A stretch of 64,000 nucleotides of DNA from Limonium bicolor (taxonomy: Eukaryota > Streptophyta > Magnoliopsida > Caryophyllales > Plumbaginaceae): contig CM041778.1 in assembly GCA_023374045.1 (NCBI GenBank), positions 400,704,438 through 400,768,437 of the forward strand, read 5' to 3'. The notes under the pieces were generated by a model, which searched no databases, was not told the DNA's origin, and saw nothing but the letters and a program-made list of their open reading frames with translations. The translations under genes and the position numbers were made by a program. Positions 33,851 to 46,101 of this stretch are shown here, piece by piece. Numbering within the stretch: position 1 is the stretch's first letter; the number at the start of each line of letters is the position of its first letter.

Positions 33851-33880
33851 CCGGGTTACACCGGCTTGTGTGCTATCTGT
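33851..33880 (+). promoter_or_regulatory. Conserved LTR hairpin followed by TTGTGTG (central LTR)
   Basis: CCGG-GTTACA-CCGG then CTTGTGTGCT, 1.24 kb from the LTR end. It aligns with the perfect GCCGTG/CACGGC hairpin of G1. Confidence 0.4.
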
Positions 33881-34748
33881 TGCGTGAAATAACGACCAAG
33901 ATAATTGCTTGTAATCTGTTGCACTTGCGTTTATGTATCGTTGTGATTATTCTATGTGCTGCTGTATTATTTTATGTGCGCGAACGATACTAACTATAAC
34001 GTGCATGAGCCACGCATGCAACACTACATTACAGTGGATTAAATACCTACGCGTTATACCGAGAACTTGTACTCAAGTTTCTCACTAACTTCACTTTCAT
34101 TACAAACGTCGTTATCCTTAAACGTGATAACTGACAATACACATTGTGTTCTTGATTAACGTCTTTGTGTGACATCTAGCAACCGCTGTACTACGAGAAG
34201 CGAGGAGCCCAGATACATCTGGCCATGCATGCAAGTTACAGGAGCCGTACCTGTCTCAGGTCGACCCCTATTCAAATATACGTTGTGATCGAAGTTTTGG
34301 GTGTACTCTACGTTCACTCACCGGGTTTGTACCGGAACATTCTTGAAGTTGGGAGGACGACTACATTCTCCCGAGGGTACGATACCCACCTCTTTTAAGT
34401 ACAGGAGTTAACTACGTTATCTTCTGAGGGATTGTTACCCAATCAATTTCACTCTAAAAGACAGAGTTTAACGAGGTTACCATACCTCCCCTACACTAAC
34501 GTACTCTTGTACACATGTCAATCCCATTACGTGGATCTGACAACCATCAACGAAACACCTAACTGGACCTTCTGAAATCTTGTTTCTGTTGTGACATTTG
34601 TTGTCCTCTTGTATGACTACTTGTGTGAATTGTATATTTGCATGTTTCAGTGTTTAATAATGAACCGCATGTATTCGACAAAGTAGTCGTGTGTGGCCTG
34701 CTAGCTTACAGCCTGCACGAATTTCATACCAGCATAGTTGTGTGTTGA

Positions 34749-34785
34749 GCCCTTCGGGGCACCCCCATTTCCCTTTCAGGTACCT
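34749..34785 (+). promoter_or_regulatory. GCCC-TTCG-GGGC hairpin plus TTTCAG/GTA motif (central LTR)
   Basis: A perfect stem closing a TTCG (UUCG) tetraloop lies upstream of CCATTTCCCTTTCAG|GTACC, at the position of the second conserved hairpin module in the other LTRs. Confidence 0.45.
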
Positions 34786-35096
34786 GAAGTTGAGAAGATT
34801 ACCCGACCGAGCGTATGTGGGGTAGATTACGCTATGGGAGTTATTTCCAGCTACTTATCTTAAGAGTTTTATTAAACTGTTGTACCTTTAAGTTTGGAAC
34901 GTTAGATCTCGGGATTGTATTCGTATTTGGACCGTAATGTTGTAATTTGTATTTGGAGGTAGCGTAGTTAGTCACATGGGTGACTAACGGTATTGTAGTA
35001 CCACCCGTTTTTGTAACTTATTCCGCTGCAGTTCAAATTTATTGGGAACGATCATCATTAATATTGTTGGTTTTCGGGTTGGGGTATTACAAAAAG

Positions 35097-35109
35097 TGGT
35101 ATCAGAGTG
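35097..35109 (+). other. Primer binding site of element B
   Basis: TGGTATCAGAGTG, five bases after the LTR, complementary to the 3' end of plant initiator tRNA-Met except near its end. Confidence 0.85.
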
Positions 35110-35273
35110 TAGTTACACTCTGGATACGAGAATACACCGAGATTTAGGTCTTCTAAAGCCTTGGGTTACGGGTTGAGTGATAGTATAGAAAGGAGTTTAA
35201 GTTAGTTTACTTAGACCACTGTCCAAAGCCAAAACTATAACCATAGTATTTAATATACATCAACATTCTGCAG

Positions 35274-35897
35274 ATGTCAGGAAGAGGTAGAGGCCGCGGT
35301 CATGCTGCAGAATAGCCACCTGTCAGGCTAGCAGACATCGCTACCTTAATAGCGCAAGCTTTTGCGCAGGCGGGAGTCGGACAGCAGCAGCAACCTCCAC
35401 CACCACCACCTAGGGAGAAAGACTGGGTAAAGAGCTTGGCCGATCTTAGGCCAGCTCCCTTCAAAGGGCAATCAGATCCAATCCATCTCGAGACGTACAT
35501 CACTGAAATGGAAACTGCCTTCGAGACGCTCGCCGTTCCAGCTGGGGACAAGGTGAGACTCGCTGCTTTTTACTTGAAAGATGAAGCTAGAGACTGGTGG
35601 AACATGGTGAAGGCCGACCATATGGCCGATCCAGCATTCACATGGGGAGCTTACACTGCTCTTCTAAGGGCCAAATACTACCCGGCCCACACCAGAATGG
35701 TAAAAACGAGAGAATTCGACACGTTAGAGCAGACTAGGAAAATGACAGTCGACGAATACTACGCAAAGTTCACCTCCCTACTCCGATTGCTACCTGGACT
35801 AGGGTACTCAGACCAGATCTTGGTCAACCGTTTCTACGGGGGACTCAATCCCCGACTGCAGTATGGTATGGGACCAGTCATCCCTACCAGCCTACAG
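35274..35897 (+). pseudogene. gag exon 1 (element B)
   Basis: The ATG at 35274 directly follows an acceptor-like TTCTGCAG. The N-terminus is SGRGRGRGHAAE, then TAG at 35313 (one CAG-to-TAG change). The rest is open. A Gln/Pro run is followed by the capsid-like retrotransposon Gag core: FYLKDEARDWWNMV, AKYYPAHTRMVKTREF, MTVDEYYAKFTSLLRLLPG and LVNRFYGGLNPRLQ. Length and motifs fit Tekay/Del Gag. The exon ends at a strong phase-0 donor CTACAG|GTAAAA after TSLQ. Confidence 0.88.
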
Positions 35898-35988
35898 GTA
35901 AAAGAAAAAAACGTCAAATCAGTTAAGATGATTATAGTTATAATAAATCCATCATGAGGAACAGTAATTCATATCTTTGAGATTACAG
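35898..35988 (+). other. Candidate gag intron 1 (91 bp, phase 0)
   Basis: GTAAAAG...GATTACAG, AT-rich with in-frame stops. Removing it joins TSLQ to ECYHAASVVEI, restoring a normal continuous Gag helix. This part of A is deleted, so it cannot be cross-checked here. Confidence 0.6.
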
Positions 35989-36254
35989 GAATGCTACCAC
36001 GCTGCCTCAGTGGTAGAGATTACCTGCAGAAGGAGGGATGCTTTGAGCTCCCAGAAAAGGAAGGATGGGCCTGGCAATGACAATGCCAAGCTAGGAAACT
36101 TCAACAAGAAGAAAAAGCCCTTTCAGAAAGGCCAGAAGTCCAACCAAGGGAAGGGGAGCCAAGCCACTGGGAACCTCCAGCTAGTGCCCCACGGTGGGAC
36201 AGCAAAGCTACTAAAAACCTACCCACCAAAGGGTATGGCACTCCATCTAAGTCG
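35989..36254 (+). pseudogene. gag exon 2 (element B)
   Basis: It encodes the basic linker before the zinc knuckle (KKKKPFQKGQKSNQGKG). A small frameshift near 36150 is likely, because the other frame then reads more naturally (EPPASAPRWDSK, then TKGYGTPSKS). It ends at GTCG|GTAAAT. Confidence 0.6.
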
Positions 36255-36321
36255 GTAAATTTGAAATTAGAGTGATTACTTCAGTACCATTAGAATATAT
36301 GATTAACCTTGATTGTGATAG
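36255..36321 (+). other. Possible gag intron 2 (67 bp)
   Basis: GTAAATT...GTGATAG, AT-rich with stops. The phase does not close cleanly as the sequence stands (exon 2 has a suspected indel), and it is short for a plant intron. Less certain than introns 1 and 3. Confidence 0.35.
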
Positions 36322-36669
36322 GTTCTGGTTACGGCTCAAACACGGGCCAGAAGATCGTCCGCCACTTCAACTGCAGACAGCGCGGGAAGGACCACCCCGG
36401 AGTGGACTGCCAGGGAGAGAAAGTCCAGTGCCGCCATTGCCAGTTATGGGGACATCGTGCCTTCGAGCGCATACGGAATCCTGAGAGCAAGAACTATCGC
36501 CCGGGAACAAAGGTAAACACCGGTCACAAGGGCAGATCTGGCGATACATGTCCTCCACCAACAAACCATACTACTACAACTCAGGGAGCTAAGGGCAAGG
36601 GCCCAGCATCGGGACCCACCCTGCACATCATCGATCACACAGACGAAGCTGGTACTTCTGCCAACCCAG
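36322..36669 (+). pseudogene. gag exon 3: nucleocapsid zinc knuckle and tail (element B)
   Basis: HFNCRQRGKDHPGVDC followed by VQCRHCQLWGHRAFER is a CX2C-type nucleocapsid region with its last Cys apparently mutated. The tail GTKVNTGHKGRSGD...GTSANPG matches A. It ends at the same phase-1 donor CCCAG|GTAATC. Confidence 0.75.
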
Positions 36670-36798
36670 GTAATCCTAAACCCCTACAATCATGCTTATG
36701 AGCAATGGATGTTATGAATGAGTGCTTGCATGCCTTAAGTGCCTAATTAATTAGGAAAAAATTAATAAAACTCACAAGTAGAATTGCAAACCACGTAG
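36670..36798 (+). other. Candidate gag-AlkB intron (element B, 129 bp)
   Basis: The same donor as A and acceptor CACGTAG|GAAGC. Splicing keeps Gag in frame with AlkB (phase 1). The alternative acceptor is TTGTTAG at 37662, also phase 1. Confidence 0.65.
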
Positions 36799-37537
36799 GA
36801 AGCTACAATATGTGCTTTCCTATCCCCTTACCGCCCTCCCTAGAAGAAAACATCATCAAAGCACACGAACCAGCAAATGAACAATGTCAGGTTATCCTAC
36901 CAGGGCTAATACTACTCAAAGGATACCTCACACCGGAAACTCAAATCGCAATTGTCAGAAGGTGTCAAGCACTGGGAGCAGGACCAGGAGGGTTCTACAC
37001 TCCCAAATTTCCAAGAGGATCGAAGATAAAGCTAAAGATGATGTGCTTAGGTAAGGATTGGAACCCTTACACAAAAACGTACCAAGAGACGAGGACTGAA
37101 GACGGAGCACGAGTACCAAAAATCCCAGAAGAATTTTTACAATCACGAAACAAGCAGTCGACACTGCTCAACAACTAGAAATAGATCAAATTCCCAATAT
37201 AAGGGCTGATCTTTGTATCATCAACTTCTATGAAAAAGGAGGCCGCCTAGGACTGCACCAGGATAAGGACGAAACACAGGAGTCCCTCGATCAAGGGATA
37301 CCGGTGGTATCTTTGTCAATTGGAGATGACACAGAATTCCTATATGGCGAGCAGAAGCGTGTGGACCTTGCAAGGAAGATCATATTGAAATCAGGAGATG
37401 TTCTGATAATGGGTGGGAAGTCAAGGATGCTATACCATGGAATTAAACGAATTAAGTTAAACACAGCACCTTCGACAGTGATAAACACCACACACATGAA
37501 ACCAGGACGATTAAATTTGACCTTTAGAAAATACTAG
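36799..37537 (+). pseudogene. AlkB-type dioxygenase exon, frameshifted (element B)
   Basis: Homologue of the intact copy in A. ATG at 36810, then the N-terminal half (PGLILLKGYLTPETQ). A one-base deletion near 37142 breaks the frame. The catalytic half then resumes in the other frame with GLHQDKDE, MLYHGIK and GRLNLTFRKY, all metal and arginine residues present. Otherwise only scattered substitutions separate it from A, so the break is recent relative to the A-B split. Confidence 0.88.
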
Positions 37538-37662
37538 CATTGTAAACGTCGTTTAGACATATGAAAGAAGACCATCTTGTAAATGAAGCATTACTGAAAT
37601 GAAATGTGAATGTCGTTCGACTTCCAACGTATATCAAGTACTTATCCAGAATTTGTTGTTAG

Positions 37663-38234
37663 GTTGTGCTAAGGAGACGGAGGGTACCTTAAGTATACTT
37701 ACTGAGGAGGAGGCCAACAAGGGCGGCACGATCCTCACTGGTACTTTTCCTGTCAACGGAGTGGCTGCATCAGTACAATTCGACTCAGGGGCCTCACATA
37801 CTTTCGTTTCGCCTACGCTTGCGGGGAAGTTGGGGCTAGACGCTGTAGAGTTACCTGATTTCATGGTTACACTCCCGTCTAAGGAGAAGGTCAGATGCAC
37901 TCGTTTCTATAGGGGAGCCACGATCCGTATTAAAGAGGAAGAATTTCCCATTGACTTAATTGAATTCAAGGGCCTAGGTTTCGATGTTATAGACGGAATG
38001 GACTGGTTGTGGCGGCACAGAGGCCGCATCCTTTGTGCAGAACGCCGATTGTTACTCAAGAGCCCATCAGGATTGATAGTATCTTACCGCCAGAACCCTA
38101 GAGCACCATCGATAAAAGAAATATTTGCCATGTCCATGTACAAGGAGGTCAGGAAGCAGAAGGAAGTATATTTATGCTATGTACAAGATATAGAGCATGA
38201 CCCAGACTTTGATCCATATATGCCAGTGGTGTAG
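37663..38234 (+). pseudogene. Aspartic protease domain (element B)
   Basis: QFDSGASHTFVSPTLAGKLG carries the active site, followed by MDWLWRHRG. The frame is open to the TAG at 38232, the same position as in A. The acceptor TTTGTTGTTAG is intact. Confidence 0.85.
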
Positions 38235-39000
38235 GAATTTCTAGATATTTTTCCAAAGGAACTTCCAGGCTTACCGCCAGCCAGAGAGGTAGAATTCTCC
38301 ATTGAGTTACTACCAGGTACCGGTCCCATAGCTAAGGCATCATACCGCATGGCACTAGCTGAGATGGCGGAGTTGAAAGAACAGTTAAAGGATCTATTAG
38401 ACAAGGGGTTCATACGACCTAGCGTATCGCCTTGGGGAGCACCGGTTCTATTTGTGAAGAAGAAGGATGGAAGCCACCGGTTATGCATCGATTACAGAGA
38501 GCTTAATGCAGTGTCAGTGAAAAATAAATAGCCACTGCCACGAATTGACGACCTGTTTGACCAGTTAAGAGGAGCAAAAGTGTTTTCAAAGATTGATCTA
38601 AGATCAGGATACCGTCAGATACCCATCAGGGAACAAGATTGGGAAAAGACTGCATTCCGAATGCGATACGGCCACTATGAATTTACAGTAATGCCATTCG
38701 GCATGTCAAACGCACCAACAGTCTTCATGGACCTAATGAACAGATTATTCAGGGAGAAGCTGGACAAGTTTGTAGTTGTATTTATTGATGACATTTTAAT
38801 TTATTCTAAGTCTAAGGAAGAACATGAGAATCACCTCCGATGTGTACTCGAAATCTTAAGAGAGAACCAGCTTTATGCTAAGTTCTCCAAATGTGAGTTT
38901 TGGCTAGATCGAGTTTCTTTTCTCGGTCATGTCATCTCGGACGCTGGGATCGCGGTAGATCCAGCAAAAATAGAACCAGTTCGCTCATGGCCCAGATAGA
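38235..39000 (+). pseudogene. Reverse transcriptase domain (element B)
   Basis: [16 protein letters not shown] is followed by TAG at 38529. The rest, [25 protein letters not shown] and [14 protein letters not shown], is open to TAG at 38997 (WPR*KTLTD). Better conserved than A at the catalytic block. Confidence 0.92.
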
Positions 39001-39560
39001 AGACCTTGACTGATATCAGAAGTTTTCTTGGGTTAGCAGGATACTACAGAAGGTTCATCAAAGACTTCTCCAGAATAGCAAAACCAATGACGAGTTTAAT
39101 GAAGAAGGACGCGCCATTCACATGGACTGAAGATTGTGAAACCTCATTCCAGAGACTAAAGGATGCCTTAACCTCAGCACCAGTTTTGACTATACCAGAA
39201 GGCACAGAAGGTTGTGAAGTTTACTGCGACGCATTAGGCAGAGGATTAGGATGTGTACTAATGCAAAATGGGAAGGTAGTCGCCTACGCTTCCCGACAAC
39301 TGAAAAACATGTGGAGAACTACCCCACACATGACTTGGAGTTGGGAGCAATTGTATTTGCACTGAAGATCTGGTGCCACTACCTGTATGGTGTCCGGATG
39401 ACTATATACTCGGATCATAAAAGCTTGAAATATGTATTTACTCAGAAGGAGTTGAACATGAGGCAACGTAGATGGGTTGAATTTCTCAAGGATTATGATA
39501 TCGACTTGTAGTACAAGGAAGGAAAAGCTAATGTGGTAGCAGATGCATTAAGTTGACGAG
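39001..39560 (+). pseudogene. RNase H domain (element B)
   Basis: [15 protein letters not shown], then [12 protein letters not shown] frameshift near 39306 moves the remainder ([23 protein letters not shown]) to another frame. Stops at 39509 and 39554 follow. Confidence 0.88.
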
Positions 39561-40169
39561 CACATTCCTTAAATGCCATTGTGGCTAGCTTGAGTCTCTT
39601 AGACGACATACGTAGCGCACAGCAAAATGATCAACGAATGATGGAGATCAGTCAGAAGTTATCTGACGGCACATTCGAAGGAGGAAAGTATGAGTTCCAG
39701 TTACACAAAGATGGGTTGATCAGACTGAAGGGTAGATTGTGCATTCCTAGAGACAACACAGATTTGAAAGAGCAAATTCTTCGAGAGTCCCACACTTCTT
39801 CCACATCTGTCCATCCAGGAGCCTCTAAGATGTACAAAGATCTGAAGAGGCATTTCTAGTGGAGTGGTATGAAGAGTGATGTGACAGAATATGTCATTCG
39901 ATGTCTCACTTGCCAGAAAGTGAAATTCGAACATAGACGACCTGGAGGCATGGTACAGTCTATGCCAGTTCCCGAATGGAAGTTTTATGATATCTCTATG
40001 GACTTTGTAGTGGGGCTACCACCTACGAGAGGAGGACTAAATATGATATGGGTTGTTGTTGATCGACTGACCAAAGTGGCTAGATTCATACCAATGAAGG
40101 ACACTTGGAAGGTACCAAGGTTGGTAGAAGTATTTGAAATAGAGATTATCAGACATCATGGAGTACCGA
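39561..40169 (+). pseudogene. Integrase, first part, interrupted by a solo LTR (element B)
   Basis: The zinc module carries the shared TAG at 39857. CLTCQKVKFEHRRPGG and the first catalytic Asp (ISMDFVVGLP) are intact. The frame stops abruptly at EIIRHHGVP where the solo LTR begins. The target is ACCGA at 40165-40169. Confidence 0.92.
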
Positions 40170-43100
40170 TGAAATACCCCTAACCTTTAAAATATAATTA
40201 AATGATCTATTAATGATCTAAGATGATTATTAAACATCTAAATATTATTGGGGAACAATCTAAAAGATCTCAACAAGGCAAAACACGCCTTAAGATCGGT
40301 AAAGCCAAAAATGTGCTTTAAGACACCAGAAAGATTGTATGACCTCAAATAAGATCCAAAGTGGATTCCTAAGTATTATAATGAATCAAGGAACACAATA
40401 AAACCATTCTCAAGGAGAACTAAGCTCAGGAACACCCTGTGACACAAAAATGTGCGCTAAAACTCCTTAAAGCAAGTTTTTGTGAGATTGCCTTTAAATT
40501 GATTTTTAATGGGCTTAAAAATTATAATTATTCTTAAATATGATATATAATCATATTATATCATATTAGGAATTTAATTCCAGAAATTTACGAATTTTTA
40601 CAAATTTAATATTAAAATATTAATAAACCCTAAAGTGGGGCCCGCATGAGTCAATATTGACCAAGTATGGTCAATGGCCAATTAATTGACCCACTTGGAC
40701 CATGGAGATCGGCAGGCAAGGAGGGAGGAGACAGCACACAATCATTAGAAGACAAATTGCTACCTAATATTCAATTTGCAATAGTAAAACCTACCTTTTT
40801 TCAATTATTCAAGCCTTTCCACTCTCTCCTCTTGCTCTTGTCCGATTCCAGCCTGCCCAAACGAGTTCCTCCCTTCCTAAGAAGCTCTCAAGTCTGGTTC
40901 TTGAGCATGGAAGGCAGATCTAACTCCTAAGCTCCTAAGGTAAGTGTTTTTAGTCATTTTTAGCCCTTTTTCTTCATCTCTTCACTACCAACACCTAAAT
41001 TTCGTGGCTCATCAATTCCTATGGCTTATTCTCAGTGTTCTAAGGTTAGAACAAGAGCTAAACTCGTTTGAGACCAGTAGAGGGACCAAGGTTGTTCAAA
41101 TCTACATTTTAAGGTAAAAATGTGCTTTAAGCTCATAACTTTTGATTCCCTTCGAGTTTGTCTGTGAAACTTTGGTCATAGCCTCATCTTCTTCTCCTTT
41201 TCATGTGGAATCTGTTGGTTAGCCATTTGGAGCAAGGGTGACCGAGATCCAAGAGAAATACTCTCTTTTAAGGCATTTTTCCAAGGTAAAACCTAATAAC
41301 AAGGTAGTATTTCGAGATCTAACTATTTCCTATGTCAATATGGTGGATCTAACACCTTGTGGTGTGTTTGGTTCAGGTCGAAAATACCTAGAACTTCCCT
41401 TGCATTTTTAAGGTGATTTTTGCCTTAAATCTTACATTAATTATTCCTTATGGTTAAACTCAAGCTTGGAGTGTAACCATATCTTGTTTTTGTGTATTAA
41501 ACATGTCTAAATCAAGTGGTGAATTTTCCTACAAGTGACCGAGCCCATACAAGGAATAATCAAGGTATAAACACCTTAAACTTATGATTTTTATAATTTC
41601 TAAGCATATATATATATGGGGCCGAGAGTGAAAACATATATATAGGTCATATTGACCTAAAAATGGAAAAAAATGGCTAAGATAAATTAAGCTAGTCATT
41701 TAAGAGATTTAATTAACATAATGGTCAAATTATGACATTATGTGGAAAAGTAATTAAATCTAAGTGAGGCCGAATATATATGCTATATTTTGAGACATTT
41801 ATTGTGTAATTTATTTTGCAAGTTCAAGGTTGTAATAAGGCCATGTCATTAGGCCATTTTAATTTAAGTGTATAAGCTTATTTAGTTTTATTTATGCTTA
41901 TAATTAAAATTGGGGCCAATTCATAATTACTAGGAAGTTAAAAAGCCGTGGGCTTAATTTAGAACAATTTAGGGTTTTTAAATGAATTTAATAAAAATCA
42001 TAACATTTTATAAAGTTTTGGGTCAAAATTGTAAAAATAGAAAATATAGGTTATTATTGGTAATTACCGAAAAATTGGTTCCCATTTGGTATTAGGAGTC
42101 AAAGTTGACCATATAGGAGACTTTGACCAAGTTTGGAGAATTTAAGAAATTAAAATACTACCTTATAATAAGATACTTATTAAATTGTAAAAGATTTATA
42201 AGACTTGGGGTGGTATTGTGATTTCCGAAAACTTGGGGGTACTAAAAGGAGTTTAGTACAAACCTTAGGTTATTAGGAATTTTTAGGAATTTATTTGGTT
42301 AAATTTGGAGTTGATATGAATTAAATAAGTATAGTATAAGGTATTTCATCATATTGTTACAAATGGGTAACATAAGTGGAAAAATCGAGATTTAGAGAAA
42401 ATACAAGGTTAGGAATAATGTTTATAACCTTTTGGTATAGTTTGATGATTTTTTTGGAATTATATATGAGGTCTTATAAGGACATATGTATAATATGGTT
42501 TTAATGAAATTAGGAAACTATATGTTATAAAGAGGGGAAATTGGTGAATATAGAAAGTTAAGTGGTGGGAAAATAATTTAAATAGACCATGGGGTCTGTT
42601 CGGTTATTTTGAGGAAATATAACCATGGGTTATAATTATATCAAGGAATAAGGATTATAATATAAGGTATATACTATAAGTGTAACAAGGAAATTAATTT
42701 GGGATTAAGTTGTAAATTATGGAAGTTTGGTGGAAATTAATTTATACCGAGAATTTTAAGTACTGTTTTGTACTTATTAACAATATATACTATAGGTTAT
42801 AATTGTATGAATGACATAGTTGTCAAAATATATGTTATATAACTATAATATAACATGGTATAAATTATGTGGTGGATTTTGTAAATAATTAAGGAACATA
42901 GGTACTGTTCGGAAATATTAATATTTTTGAATGAAATTTATAATATGGTTTTAATGTTATAAGAATTATAACATTTATATATAAGAGGTATTCATTAAAA
43001 AGAATGTATATATATTATAAGAATTGCCATATAAGAAATAGTTCCATGACTACATACACATAAATAAATATGTGTTGTGGAGGAAAATATAATATGGTTT

Positions 43101-43692
43101 AATGACCATATATTTTTCATAATTAAAATGACGTATGATAAAGGGAAAAGAATTACAAACATTGGATATGGAATGTTAGGACTGTACATGTGATAATAAG
43201 GATTGATAATGCAAAGTATTGTTTACCACATTGAATTTGGGAAAAAGAAAAAAAAGAGAGAGAAACAAACCTTAGAAAAATAAATACTAAGGTGAAATGT
43301 ATGGTGTATGACAAGAATCATACATGCAATATAGAACAAACTATATGATGTACAGACATACATTGGGTTACATGCGATAACAAAAGCTCAACTATAAAAT
43401 ATATTAATATACGAGACAAGACTACGCTTGTAATATAACACTTTTCCAATCTCGAGTTAAACCTAAAACCCGACAAACATTGAAAGTTAATAACGGGGGT
43501 TAACCGGGAGGTATTAGTGACGGTACGGGATACCGTAGGATTTTGTGTTGTTATACAGTATGCTAATCAGTAGCATTATGTATTGTATAGACTGTTAGAG
43601 ACGACGCACGGAGCGTAGGATCTTGCTGATTCATACTCCACCGTAATACTCAGCAGTGTGAACGGTATGTTATTTATGTGGCTTGATTGTCT

Positions 43693-43723
43693 CTGAGGAT
43701 TTCCTCAGTTCAGACATTGTGTG
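43693..43723 (+). promoter_or_regulatory. Conserved LTR hairpin plus ATTGTGTG (solo LTR)
   Basis: A perfect stem CTGAGGA-TT-TCCTCAG followed by TTCAGACATTGTGTG, 1.52 kb from the LTR end. Confidence 0.5.
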
Positions 43724-44824
43724 AAAATCTGTGATAAGATTGAATGTCTGCTTGTGTGAATTAATATGCTTGAGTTGTGTATTAATGCTGCTTTATTATC
43801 ACTGTTGTGCGATAACAGTACCGTTCGTATATATGAACATATTATAAAACGAACTAGCGGCAATGATGCTATCTTATATGTGTAATATAAGGAACGTAAG
43901 TAAAACGTTGTAGCATTAGGATAATAAGATATATAAAATATCTGAGACTTATATACGGAGCATTGGCCTCTTTAACGCCGCTCTCGTATCTAGCACTGGA
44001 TCCCGAGTCGACATACTCAGGAGTGGACTACAACCTTGGTCTGTTGTGTTAGAAAAAAATAGTAAAGCGATGCGATGGTATAGATAAGTATATCAAGGAT
44101 GTGGCTCTTGCTGTGAACTGTGATCCATTAACGATACTAGGACACCGTGTGGTAGCCGTAAGTATCTGGATAAATTTCCAACGAACTACAGATTGTTCGT
44201 AGGACGGAGACTCTACCGCTGGAGTGGCTATTGCCGTGGGTGACCCGCCATAAGAGATGGGTAACTTAGAGACACGTCGTTCTAGCGAGACGTTGTCATT
44301 AGACATGACTGAACAATTACGAACGACTATATTAACTCGTACATTAGGCGAACATTATTTGGGCTTGCATGCCAAAGACGAGAGTTCATACTCGTTTATA
44401 ATTCTCGTTACTTCGCCTTGTTGTTCATTGGTTGTGCTTGGTGGTTATGTGTGGTATGTTGGTGGATTTGTTTGAATGAGCCATTGTGCTCATACTGTGT
44501 GTTGTGAACTGGTTGTGTCGAGTCACCGTACTCATGTGTGGATTGTGGTTGGGTGTCTGGTCGAGTGAGTCGCTGAACTCAATTATGAATTATTAAGTGT
44601 TTGTTGGAATGGAGTCTCTGTACTCATATAAGCGTTGTAAACGCTTTCAGTAGTTTATTACGATGCGATGTGTGAAGTCGGGGGCTTGTTTGTTATTTGA
44701 GATTACTGCAATATATATTGTTGCTTTACAGTTTCAACATTGAACTATTTGTATGGAAACGAATTGCATACTCTCGACCAAATAACTGAATGGTCCGAGG
44801 GTGCATGACAGTCAGGTAATAACA

Positions 44825-44880
44825 TACTCAGCAGGGGCTGATTCCATACCACAAACTACCATTTTTGCAGGTATGCAACT
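44825..44880 (+). promoter_or_regulatory. Second conserved hairpin plus TTTTTGCAG/GTATG (solo LTR)
   Basis: ACTCAGCAGGGGCTGA then CCATTTTTGCAG|GTATGCAAC at 44870/44871. A strong 3' splice-site look-alike. Confidence 0.45.
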
Positions 44881-45214
44881 TCCGGTGTCGGCAAAGAGAG
44901 TGACGCGCTGGGTAGTTTGATTACAGTTATTTAAACATGCACTGTTGCATTTTAATACGAACCTAGAAACATGTATAGGTCTTGGATACGTAGAAAGCTC
45001 ACTGTGAATGTATTTCATATTGGTTTTGGGAGTTTAGATCTATCTCTTGTTGTCACTGCGAGAAAATGTTTCGTATTTAAGAGCTTATCAGGAAGCACGT
45101 TATTACTCGTATGGGCGAGCAAGAACGGTGACCAGTAGTCAATTGTTGAGATTACCGCTGCGATTATATTGTTAAGTAAGATGATTAGGAGCCGAATAGA
45201 GTAGGGGTGTTACA

Positions 45215-46089
45215 ACCGAAGACTATCGTTTCGGATTAGGATACTAGATTCCTTTCCCGATATTGGCGAGCTACTCGCGAAGCGCTTGGAACAGAACTAA
45301 AACTTAGTACAGTATTTCACCCTCAGACGGATGGCCAATCAGAAAGGACCATTCAGACCTTAGAGGACATGCTACGAGCATGTGCCTTGGATTTTCAGGG
45401 CAGCTGGATAGATAGGTTACATCTCATAGAGTTTGCATACAACAACAGTTACCATGCTTCGATACAGATGCCTCCTTTCCAGGCATTATATGGCAGACCA
45501 TGCCGGACACCATTGTGTTGGGACGAATCTAGTGAGACTGTAATCATTGGGCCTGAATACTTGGAGCAAGTATAGGCAGAAGTGCAGCAAATAAAAAAAC
45601 ATGAAAGCAGCACAAGATAGGCAGAAGTCGTACGCTGATGACAGACGACGAGACCTTGAGTTTACAGTTGGCGAACACGTATTTCTGCGAGTATCACCGA
45701 TGAAGGGTGTATTCAGATTTGGACAGAAGGGCAAGCTAAGCCCGAAGTTTGTAGGACCCTATGTTATTACAGAGCGGGTAGGCCTTGTGGCATATCAACT
45801 AGATTTGCCAGCAGAGTTGGGCAAAGTACACAACGTTTTTCATGTGTCCCAGCTCAAGAAATATATGCCTCACCCTTCGCATGTCTTGCAACCAGAGACT
45901 TTATCTTTAGAACCGACGATGCGGTACGTGGAGACACCTCAGCGAATTTTAGACAGAAAAACACGAGATACTCACAACAAGACTGTGAGTCTCGTAAAGG
46001 TTCTTTGGTCGAACCACTATGTTGAGGAAGCCACTTGGGAACTAGAGGCCGATATGCGTGCTAAATTCCTTTCATTGTTTACCGACTAG
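45215..46089 (+). pseudogene. Integrase second part plus chromodomain-like tail (element B)
   Basis: It resumes exactly after the target duplication with PKTIVSD*DTRF (TAG in the second catalytic motif). Then come the Glu motif DGQSERTIQTLE, FAYNNSYHASIQM and LYGRPCRTPLCWDES. A stop lies after PEYLEQV, and the seven-A frameshift (45593-45599) is shared with A. The tail PQRILDRKTRDTHNK...EEATWELEA is complete to TAG. Confidence 0.92.
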
Positions 46090-46101
46090 TACACTAGTCT
46101 A

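Larger units (their letters stand above)
29618..35091 (+). mobile_element. Central LTR shared by elements A and B (5,474 bp)
   Basis: TGAAATACCCC follows A's polypurine tract, and GGGGTATTACA precedes B's primer site. It therefore serves as 3' LTR of A and 5' LTR of B. It is non-coding. Its first 1.9 kb is nearly identical to the truncated LTR at 46531-48457. Around 31380-31980 is a pyrimidine-rich, leader-like stretch with a strong donor AAGA|GTAAGTT at 31974. From about 32000 to 33700 it is AT-rich with recurring TATAAAGTTTTGGGG blocks. The ORFs 29751-29945, 30555-30743 and 31201-31410 have no motifs. Confidence 0.88.
40170..45214 (+). mobile_element. Solo gypsy LTR of 5,045 bp inserted in B integrase
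   Basis: TGAAATACCCC to GGGGTGTTACA, flanked by a perfect 5 bp duplication ACCGA (40165-40169 and 45215-45219). The empty site is visible in A near 28300 (GTACCGAAGAC). It is the same family as the M LTR. A complete LTR with target duplication and no interior means intra-element LTR recombination. Inside are a leader-like segment with donor CCTAAG|GTAAGTG (40940), an AT-rich zone about 41550-43150 and both conserved hairpin modules. No real genes: ORFs at 40667-40930 and 44257-44475 lack motifs. Confidence 0.95.

Noticed and set aside
36272..36484. 70-codon ORF overlapping gag exon 3
   Set aside because: Wrong frame of the zinc-knuckle exon; the frame starting at 36309 carries the conserved cysteines.
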